The position numbers were made by a program, and so were the translations under genes. 64,000 nt of DNA from Sphingomonas adhaesiva (lineage in GTDB: Bacteria; Pseudomonadota; Alphaproteobacteria; Sphingomonadales; Sphingomonadaceae). Location: NCBI RefSeq assembly GCF_002374855.1, contig NZ_NWVC01000005.1:1-64000 (forward strand), given 5' to 3'. Positions within the stretch are counted from its first letter, which is position 1; each line of letters starts with the position of its first letter. Of this stretch, positions 54,823-61,266 are shown piece by piece. The notes under the pieces are model-generated. The model had not been told where the DNA came from. It ran no database searches and saw only the letters and a program-made list of their open reading frames with translations.

Positions 54823-55647
54823 TCAGTCGTTCCACGTCGCTTCCGCCTGCATCGCCACCGGGCCGCCGGGGCGGGCGGTCCACAGTCGCATCGTCGCGCC
54901 GTCGCGCGGGCCGGCGTGGCAGCGCAGCGTATCGGTGTCGAAGATCGTCGACAGGCTGCGGAAGGTGAAGCGATCGGGCGCGCGCCCGCCGCGGCGCGTC
55001 GCCAGGTCGATCAGCAGCGTCGCCTGCAACGGGCCATGCACCACCAGGCCGGCATAGCCTTCCACCTGCGTGGCATAGCGATGGTCGTAATGGATGCGGT
55101 GCGCGTTGAAGGTGAGCGCGGAATAGCGGAACAGCAGCGTCGGCGACGGCACGACCGTTTCCACCACCGCGCCCTCCGGCGCCGGTTGCGGCGCGGCGGG
55201 CGGCAGCACGGTGGCGGTGTCGCGGTAGACGATCGTCTGGCGATCGCGGACCGCGCAGCTGCCGTCGGCGCGATGAAACGCATGATCGACGGTGACGAAG
55301 CACAAGGTGCCGCTGCGCCCGTCCTTCACCACCACATCCGCCACGCGCGAGCGGCGGGTGACCCCCTCTCCCACGCGCAGGTCGCCGGAAAATTCGATGT
55401 CGCCGCCCGCCCACATGCGGCGTGGCAGCGGCACCGGGGGCAGGAACCCGCCACGCCGCGGATGCCCGTCCGGTCCCAGTGCGGCGGCGTCCGCGGCGGG
55501 CTGGCACAGGCAGAAATGGATCAGCCGCGGCGCGAGGTCGCGCTCGTCGACCAGTCCCAGCGTGGCGCGGAATTTCTGGACCATCGCCGGAGCGACGATG
55601 TCGTTCGCGGCTTCTTCCGAGCCGATCCAGGCGCGCAGCTCTTTCAT
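54823..55647 (-). CDS. MaoC/FAS1-like hotdog dehydratase
   Basis: 274 residues from MKELRAWIGSEE at 55647, with a purine-rich GGAGG...GGGAAAGG leader. The N-terminal hotdog (1-130) has MWAGGDIEFSGDLRVGEGVTRRSRV; the C-terminal hotdog has SALTFNAHRIHYDHRYATQVEGYAGLVVHGPL, the hydratase motif with the Asp/His pair. The double-hotdog layout matches mesaconyl-C4-CoA or itaconyl-CoA hydratase-like proteins and HTD2-type dehydratases. It would add or remove water at a CoA thioester; the substrate is not clear. Convergent with the reductase gene. Confidence 0.84.
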   Translation of the reverse strand: MKELRAWIGSEEAANDIVAPAMVQKFRATLGLVDERDLAPRLIHFCLCQPAADAAALGPDGHPRRGGFLPPVPLPRRMWAGGDIEFSGDLRVGEGVTRRSRVADVVVKDGRSGTLCFVTVDHAFHRADGSCAVRDRQTIVYRDTATVLPPAAPQPAPEGAVVETVVPSPTLLFRYSALTFNAHRIHYDHRYATQVEGYAGLVVHGPLQATLLIDLATRRGGRAPDRFTFRSLSTIFDTDTLRCHAGPRDGATMRLWTARPGGPVAMQAEATWND

Positions 55648-55711
55648 CGCCTTTCCCCCTCCTCCGATCCGCGTACCCCGGTCGTGCGGGCCGCATCGCG
55701 CCATGCCGTCG

Positions 55712-56176
55712 TCAGGCCCGGCAGTATCCTTCCCCGGACTTGACGATCAGGCAATTCTTTTTCCCTGCAAGCCACTTAAGGCCGGTTGCGTCGCCATCGC
55801 CGGGAACGGCGACCTCGTCCACGCCGTTGCGGGTGAAGCGCAGCCCCTCCGCAGTGACCGAACCCGGGAAGGTGCCGCGATGGTCGAGATCCCATTGCAT
55901 CTCCAGCGTCACGCCGCCGCCCGCGCGCCTCGTGACGTTCAGGAACATTCCTTCCACGCCCACCCAACGGCCAAGATAATCGGCCTCCAGCTTCGCCGTT
56001 GCGGCGGGTAGCGGCGCGACCGCATTGGCAGCGGGGGCGACGGATGGCGTGATCGCGTCCGTCGCGGCCGCCGCAGTGGGCATTACGGCGTTGCCGGGGG
56101 CGGTGTCGGGCGCGGCGGGCTGGCCGCAGGCCGCGAGCGGGAGGGCGAGGAGCGCGAGCGCGAATGTCCTGGTCAT
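55712..56176 (-). CDS. Lipoprotein, unknown
   Basis: 154 residues. Signal MTRTFALALLALPLAAC with lipobox LAAC (Cys17), an Ala/Pro/Thr-rich spacer to about 60, then a compact domain YLGRWVGVEGMFLNVTRR...LEMQWDLDHRGTFPG and the end LAGKKNCLIVKSGEGYCRA with a cysteine pair. It is presumably anchored in the outer or inner membrane facing the periplasm. The domain resembles small 'membrane-anchored YbbP/DUF-like' folds only loosely, so I give no family. Divergent from rpiB. Confidence 0.68.
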   Translation of the reverse strand: MTRTFALALLALPLAACGQPAAPDTAPGNAVMPTAAAATDAITPSVAPAANAVAPLPAATAKLEADYLGRWVGVEGMFLNVTRRAGGGVTLEMQWDLDHRGTFPGSVTAEGLRFTRNGVDEVAVPGDGDATGLKWLAGKKNCLIVKSGEGYCRA

Positions 56177-56278
56177 GGATGACCAACCGATGACGATCGG
56201 TGCGTGTTCCGGGTGGCGTTCGCGGGCGCGCGCCGCTACAGGCTCGCGGACGTTCCACCGCCATGGGAGTCGCCCCCC

Positions 56279-56713
56279 TTGCGTATCGCGATCGCCTGCG
56301 ATCATGCCGCCGTCCCGCTCAAGAACGACCTGCGCGACTGGTTGTCCGCAGAGGGGCACGAGATGCTCGACCTGGGCACGCATGACGATGCCAGCGTCCA
56401 CTATCCCGATTACGGCCGCAAGCTGGCCGATGCGATCGCATCGGGCGCGGCGGAGCGCGGAATCGCGCTGTGCGGATCGGGGATCGGCATCATGATCGCC
56501 GCCAACCGCAACCCGGCGGTACGCTGCGCGCTGGTCGCCGAGCCGCTGTCCGCCGAACTGGCGCGCAGCCACAACGATGCCAATGCCATCGCGATGGGCG
56601 CACGGCTGATCGGGCCGGAAATGGCCCGCGCCTGCGTCCGCGCGTTCCTGTCCACCGATTTCCTCGGCGGGCGCCATGCCGCGCGCGTCGACATGCTCAA
56701 GGAGTCCGTATGA
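56279..56713 (+). CDS. rpiB: Ribose 5-phosphate isomerase B
   Basis: 144 residues from a TTG at 56279, 8 bases after GGGAG; an upstream ATG (56204) adds unrelated sequence. [35 protein letters not shown], the catalytic-Cys motif [15 protein letters not shown] and [16 protein letters not shown] identify RpiB. It interconverts ribose and ribulose 5-phosphates. Overlaps glyA by 4 bases (ATGA), the standard alphaproteobacterial rpiB-glyA pair. Confidence 0.93.
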   Translation: MRIAIACDHAAVPLKNDLRDWLSAEGHEMLDLGTHDDASVHYPDYGRKLADAIASGAAERGIALCGSGIGIMIAANRNPAVRCALVAEPLSAELARSHNDANAIAMGARLIGPEMARACVRAFLSTDFLGGRHAARVDMLKESV

Positions 56714-58017
56714 GCACGAACCCCGCCGCCCTCAACGACGTCCAGCCGGACGGCTTCTTCACCCGCACGCTGGCCGATGCCGATCCGGCGGTGTTCGCCG
56801 GCGTCGAACACGAACTGACGCGTGAGCAGACGCAGATCGAGCTGATCGCGTCGGAGAATATCGTCAGCCGCGCGGTGCTGGAGGCCCAGGGCTCGGTCTT
56901 CACCAACAAATATGCCGAGGGCTATCCGGGCAAGCGCTACTATCAGGGCTGCCACCCGTCGGACGAGGTCGAGACGCTGGCGATCGAGCGTGCCAAGCAG
57001 CTGTTCGGCTGCGGCTATGCCAACGTCCAGCCGCATTCGGGCGCGCAGGCGAACGGCGCGGTGATGCTGGCGCTGGCCAAGCCGGGCGACACGGTCATGG
57101 GCCTCAGCCTGGATGCGGGCGGGCACCTGACGCATGGCGCGCGCGCGGCGCAGAGCGGCAAGTGGTTCAACGCGGTGCAATATGGCGTCACCGCCGACAC
57201 CCACCTGATCGACTATGACGCGGTCGAGGCGCTGGCGAAGGAACATCGCCCGCGGATCATCATCGCGGGCGGCTCGGCCTATCCGCGCCACATCGACTTC
57301 GCGCGGTTCCGCGCGATCGCGGATCAGGTCGGCGCGACCTTCATGGTCGACATGGCGCATTTCGCCGGGCTGGTCGCGGCGGGCGTCCACCCGACGCCGT
57401 TCGGCCATGCGCATGTCGTCACCACCACGACGCACAAGACGCTGCGCGGCCCGCGCGGCGGCATGATCCTGACCGATGACGAGGCGATCGCCAAGAAGAT
57501 CAACTCGGCGGTGTTCCCCGGCCTGCAGGGCGGGCCGCTGATGCACGTCATCGCCGCCAAGGCGGTGGCGTTCGGCGAGGCGCTGCGCCCCGAATTCAAG
57601 AGCTATGCCGCCAGCGTGGTCGAGAACGCCAAGGTGCTGGCCGCGACGCTGAAGGAGCGCGGCGCTGACCTCGTTTCGGGCGGCACCGACACGCATCTGG
57701 CGCTGGTCGACCTGACCCCGCTGGGCGTCACGGGCAAGGACGCCGACGAGGCGCTGGAACGCGCCGGCATCACCTGCAACAAGAACGGAATCCCCAACGA
57801 TCCGCTGCCGCCGATGAAGACCAGCGGCATCCGCGTCGGCAGCCCGGCGGGCACCACGCGCGGGTTTGGCACTGCCGAATTCCGCGAGATCGGCAACATG
57901 GTCGCCGACGTGCTGGACGGCCTGGCCAAACAGGGCGAGGCAGGCGACGCCGCGGTCGAGGCGAATGTGCGGGAACGTGTTCGCGCGCTGTGCGCTCGGT
58001 TCCCCATCTACCAGTAA
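56710..58017 (+). CDS. glyA: Serine hydroxymethyltransferase
   Basis: 435 residues. [47 protein letters not shown], the PLP lysine in [17 protein letters not shown], and [19 protein letters not shown] are all present. It converts serine and tetrahydrofolate to glycine and methylene-tetrahydrofolate. Coupled to rpiB by the ATGA overlap; the stop is followed at once by an AAGGAGG for the next small gene. Confidence 0.97.
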   Translation: MSTNPAALNDVQPDGFFTRTLADADPAVFAGVEHELTREQTQIELIASENIVSRAVLEAQGSVFTNKYAEGYPGKRYYQGCHPSDEVETLAIERAKQLFGCGYANVQPHSGAQANGAVMLALAKPGDTVMGLSLDAGGHLTHGARAAQSGKWFNAVQYGVTADTHLIDYDAVEALAKEHRPRIIIAGGSAYPRHIDFARFRAIADQVGATFMVDMAHFAGLVAAGVHPTPFGHAHVVTTTTHKTLRGPRGGMILTDDEAIAKKINSAVFPGLQGGPLMHVIAAKAVAFGEALRPEFKSYAASVVENAKVLAATLKERGADLVSGGTDTHLALVDLTPLGVTGKDADEALERAGITCNKNGIPNDPLPPMKTSGIRVGSPAGTTRGFGTAEFREIGNMVADVLDGLAKQGEAGDAAVEANVRERVRALCARFPIYQ

Positions 58018-58025
58018 GGAGGCCG

Positions 58026-58226
58026 ATGGTGGCGAAGTTCGACGAGAAGATCGGTGAGGTGCAGTCGACCGTGAAGGGTACGCCGGGGCTGGGCAAGAGC
58101 ATGGCCAAATGGGGTGCGCTGGGCGCGGTGGTCGCCATCCCCGTGCCGTTCGTCGGCCCGGTGTTCGGTGCGCTGGCGGGTGCCGCCTGGGCGTATCACA
58201 AGGGCACGAAGAACAAGGGGCTTTGA
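58026..58226 (+). CDS. Small membrane-associated protein in the glyA-nrdR gap
   Basis: 66 residues from the ATG at 58026, right after a near-perfect AAGGAGG (58016-58022). MVAKFDEKIGEVQSTVKGTP is polar; a hydrophobic Pro/Gly-rich stretch AVVAIPVPFVGPVFGALAGA (about 38-57) follows, then AYHKGTKNKGL. It is 8 bases from glyA and 9 from nrdR, so it is an integral operon member. I do not know its function. Confidence 0.72.
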   Translation: MVAKFDEKIGEVQSTVKGTPGLGKSMAKWGALGAVVAIPVPFVGPVFGALAGAAWAYHKGTKNKGL

Positions 58227-58235
58227 CGCCCCGCG

Positions 58236-58697
58236 ATGCGCTGCCCCTTTTGCGGACATGAAGCCAGCCAGGTAAAGGACAGCCGCCCCACCGACGACGG
58301 GGCGGCGATCCGTCGCCGGCGCCAGTGTGAGGGGTGCGGCGCGCGCTTCACCACGTTCGAGCGCATCCAGCTGCGCGAGCTGACCGTGGTGAAAAGCGAG
58401 CATCGCCGCGAACCGTTCGAACGCGACAAGCTGCTGCGCTCGGTCTCGATCGCTGCGCGCAAGCGCCCGGTAGAGGCGATCCAGCTGGAGAAACTGGTCA
58501 GCGGCATCCAGCGCCAGCTGGAGACGAGCGGCGAGGCCGAGGTGTCGTCCAAGCGCATCGGCGAGATGGTGATGGACGGGCTGAAGGGGCTGGATTCGGT
58601 CGCCTATATCCGCTTCGCCAGCGTGTATCGCGAGTTCAGCGAGGCGCGCGATTTCGAGGAATTCGCGGGTAGCGTGGAGGAAGCGGGGCGGGGGTAG
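58236..58697 (+). CDS. nrdR: Transcriptional repressor NrdR
   Basis: 153 residues. N-terminal zinc ribbon [20 protein letters not shown] and [16 protein letters not shown] (four Cys: 3, 6, 31, 34), then an ATP-cone ([52 protein letters not shown]). NrdR binds NrdR boxes to repress ribonucleotide reductase genes when dATP is high. In many alphaproteobacteria nrdR follows glyA, as here. Confidence 0.96.
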   Translation: MRCPFCGHEASQVKDSRPTDDGAAIRRRRQCEGCGARFTTFERIQLRELTVVKSEHRREPFERDKLLRSVSIAARKRPVEAIQLEKLVSGIQRQLETSGEAEVSSKRIGEMVMDGLKGLDSVAYIRFASVYREFSEARDFEEFAGSVEEAGRG

Positions 58698-58729
58698 GCG
58701 CCGTTCGCGTCGCGCAACCGAAAACACTT

Positions 58730-58781
58730 CCGTTCGTCCCGAGCAGCCATCGAGCTTGTCGAGAGGGCGTGTCGAGGGATA
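58730..58781 (+). repeat. Extragenic palindromic-type repeat, copy A
   Basis: CCGTTCGTCCCGAGC, AGCCA, TCGAGCTTGTCGAG and GGCGTGTCGAGGG in order. This has the form of the dispersed 'gagcttgtcgag' repeats I associate with sphingomonad genomes. It lies between nrdR and the GIY-YIG gene and matches copy B at 59071-59111 in reverse orientation (20 of the first 26 positions). Confidence 0.6.
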
Positions 58782-58792
58782 GGCGCTGTCGG

Positions 58793-59884
58793 ATGAGCTT
58801 CTGGGTCTATATCCTGCGCTGTGCCGATGGCAGCTATTACACCGGCCATACCGACGATCTAGAACGCCGGGTCGCACAGCATCAGGCGGGAACGATTTCC
58901 GGCTATACCCACGACCGCCGACCGATCGAGTTGATGTGGGCACAGGATTTCCCGACCCGGATCGAGGCTCTTGAGCGCGAGCAGCAGGTCAAGGATTGGT
59001 CGCGGAAGAAGAAGGAGGCGCTGTTCGTGGGCGACTGGGCCGGTGTCTCCGCGGCGGCGCGTTCTCTACCGCGCGTCTCGGCTTCGCTCGACGCCGGCTC
59101 GAACCGAACGGATGGGGTAGCCACGGCTTCGTCCGATACCGGTGCGAACCCACAGGCCGCGATGGCCGCCCCACCCCCCGTCATCGTCCTGGTCCGCCCG
59201 CAGCTGGGCGAGAACATCGGCAAGGCCGCGCGGGCGATGCTCAATTTCGGGCTCACCGAGCTGCGGCTGGTCGCCCCGCGCGACGGCTGGCCCAATCCGC
59301 AGGCGGGGCCGGCGGCGTCGGGGGCGGATGTCGTGCTGGAACGGGCGACGGTGTTCGACAGCGTGGCGGAGGCGGTGGCGGATTGTGCGCACGTCTATGC
59401 CACCACGGTGCGCAAGCGCGGGGTGACCAAGCCGGTGGTGACGCCCGAGGCCGCCGCCACGGCGATCCACCGCGATAGCGCGCGCGCCGCGATCCTGTTC
59501 GGGCCGGAGCGGTCGGGGCTGGAGACCGACGACGTCGCGCTGGCGCGCACGATCGTGACGGTGCCGATCAACCCGGAGTTCGGCAGCCTGAACCTGGCGC
59601 AGGCGGTGATCCTGGTCGCCTACGAATGGTCGAAGGGGGTGGCGCTGGCCAGCCCGCCGGAGGTGGAGCTGAACCCGCCCGCGCCGCAGTTCGAGCTGGA
59701 CGGGATGATCGCGCAGCTGGACGCGATGCTGGACGAGGCGGGCTATTTCTTCCCGCCCGATCGTACCATCGCGACGCGGCGGATGCTGCGCACGCTGCTG
59801 ACCAAGCCGGCATGGTCGAGCCAGGAGGTGCGCACCGTGCGCGGCGTCCTGTCGGCGCTGATGCCGAAGAAGCGGCCGGGATGA
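58793..59884 (+). CDS. GIY-YIG nuclease domain fused in frame to TrmJ-type tRNA methyltransferase
   Basis: 363 residues from the ATG at 58793 (a GTG at 58769 is in frame). Residues 3-85 are a GIY-YIG domain: FWVYILRCADGSYYTGHTDD, the HQAGTISGYTHDRRPIEL region, and ALEREQQVKDWSRKKKEAL with the catalytic-type Glu (E61 or E63). Residues 86-123 are a low-complexity linker encoded by repeat DNA. From M124 (59162) the protein is a SPOUT methyltransferase: VIVLVRPQLGENIGKAARAM, AILFGPERSGLETDDV, PINPEFGSLNLAQAV, as in TrmJ, which 2'-O-methylates position 32 of tRNA. No stop separates the halves and ATG 59162 lacks a clear ribosome site, so a true fusion is likely; independent initiation there is the alternative. 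Confidence 0.75.
   Translation: MSFWVYILRCADGSYYTGHTDDLERRVAQHQAGTISGYTHDRRPIELMWAQDFPTRIEALEREQQVKDWSRKKKEALFVGDWAGVSAAARSLPRVSASLDAGSNRTDGVATASSDTGANPQAAMAAPPPVIVLVRPQLGENIGKAARAMLNFGLTELRLVAPRDGWPNPQAGPAASGADVVLERATVFDSVAEAVADCAHVYATTVRKRGVTKPVVTPEAAATAIHRDSARAAILFGPERSGLETDDVALARTIVTVPINPEFGSLNLAQAVILVAYEWSKGVALASPPEVELNPPAPQFELDGMIAQLDAMLDEAGYFFPPDRTIATRRMLRTLLTKPAWSSQEVRTVRGVLSALMPKKRPG
59071..59111 (-). repeat. Extragenic palindromic-type repeat, copy B, inside the linker
   Basis: Read on the minus strand: CCGTTCGGTTCGAGC, CGGCG, TCGAGCGAAGCCGAGACGCG. It matches copy A in inverted orientation and encodes the RVSASLDAGSNRTDG part of the linker between the nuclease and methyltransferase domains. 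Confidence 0.6.
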
Positions 59885-61167
59885 GCGCGCGCGACGCGGT
59901 ATCGGCGCACAATCTGGCCGCGCGGCTGGGCGATGCGGGCGATGCCGCGGGGGCGGTGGCGGCGTGCGCGCGTGCGTTCGCCGCGGGGGGCGATGCGCCG
60001 GAAACGCATCTGGTCCACGCCCGCGCGCTCCAGACGCTGGGCCGCTGGGACGATGCCGAGCGAGCGTTTGCCGCGGCGATCGCGCGGCGGCCCGATTATG
60101 CGGTGGCGCATCGCGATTGGGCGCAATTGCGCTGGATGCGCAGCGGCGATGCGGCGGCGGCGCTGCGCGCGCTGGACGCGGCGCCCGACACGATCGAGCT
60201 GGCGCTGGTGCGCGGCGCGGTGCTGAACGGTGTCGGCCAGCCGGAGCGCGCGGCGGCGGTGCTGGACCGCGCGGCGGCGCGCGCGCCCGGCACGCTTGAC
60301 GTGCGGCTGGCGGCGGCGGGGATGGCGGGGCAATTGGGGCGCGCGCAGCGCCAGCTGGACCATGCCACCGCCGCGCTGACCGCCGCGCCCGCCTCCATCG
60401 CGGCGGCGCGCGCGGCGACCGAGGCGCTGCTGCATCTGGGGCGCGTGGGCGAGGCGGCGGCGCTGGCGGAGCGGGTCGTCGCGGCCGCGCCCGACGATCA
60501 GGCGGCGATCGCGCTGCTGGCGACGGCGTGGCGACTGACGGGCGATCCGCGCCATGCGGCGCTGTGCGGGGATCCCGCGCTGGTCACCGCGCGGCGGATC
60601 GCGACGCCCCCGGGCTGGGCGGACCTGCCGGCGTTCCTGGCCGATCTGGCGGCGGCGCTGGAGGGGCTGCACGGCTGGCGGGCGCATCCGCTGGAACAGT
60701 CGATCCGCCACGGCAGCCAGACGCAGGTCGACCTGTCGCGGTCGGACGTGCCGGTGATCCGCGCGCTGTTCGCGGCGCTGGACGCACCGATCCGCGCGCA
60801 TATCGCGGGGCTGGGCAGCGGCGACGATGCGGTACGGCGGCGCGTGACCGGTGGTTACCGGTTCGCGGGCGCCTGGTCGGTGCGGTTGCGGCCGGGCGGG
60901 TTCCACACCGATCACGTCCACCCTGCCGGGTGGCTGTCCTCCGCCTTTTACGTCGCCTTGCCCGATGCGGTGGCGCGCGCGCCGCAGGGGTGGCTGGCGC
61001 TGGGGCGGCCGGGGGTGCCGACGCGCCCGGCGCTGGCGCCGCTGCGCCATATCCGCCCCGAAGCGGGGATGGTGGCGCTGTTCCCGTCCTATCTGTGGCA
61101 CGGGACCGAGCCGTTCGATGGCGAGGCGACGCGGCTGACGGTGGCGTTCGACGTGGTGCCGGCGTGA
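59881..61167 (+). CDS. TPR-like protein with 2OG-Fe(II) oxygenase domain
   Basis: 428 residues; the ATG overlaps the previous stop (ATGA). Residues 1 to about 230 are Ala-rich helical repeats of TPR type (ETHLVHARALQTLGRWDDAERAF, YAVAHRDWAQLRWMRSGDAAAAL). The C-terminal 190 residues carry the iron and 2-oxoglutarate ligands FHTDHVHP (H342, D344), WHGTEPF (H407) and the TRL arginine (R418), with GWLSSAFYVALPD between. This is the '2OG-FeII_Oxy_5' putative oxygenase family. The substrate is unknown; coupling to the tRNA methyltransferase raises the possibility of an RNA or ribosomal target. Confidence 0.85.
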   Translation: MSARDAVSAHNLAARLGDAGDAAGAVAACARAFAAGGDAPETHLVHARALQTLGRWDDAERAFAAAIARRPDYAVAHRDWAQLRWMRSGDAAAALRALDAAPDTIELALVRGAVLNGVGQPERAAAVLDRAAARAPGTLDVRLAAAGMAGQLGRAQRQLDHATAALTAAPASIAAARAATEALLHLGRVGEAAALAERVVAAAPDDQAAIALLATAWRLTGDPRHAALCGDPALVTARRIATPPGWADLPAFLADLAAALEGLHGWRAHPLEQSIRHGSQTQVDLSRSDVPVIRALFAALDAPIRAHIAGLGSGDDAVRRRVTGGYRFAGAWSVRLRPGGFHTDHVHPAGWLSSAFYVALPDAVARAPQGWLALGRPGVPTRPALAPLRHIRPEAGMVALFPSYLWHGTEPFDGEATRLTVAFDVVPA

Positions 61168-61266
61168 TTTTTTCGCACTGCCGGGTGCGGGGCCGGGCGA
61201 TTGCTGCGTCATGACAAAGAAGAGCTGAAAACACAGCTGAAACAAGCGACAAAGGGGAATGAGGCG

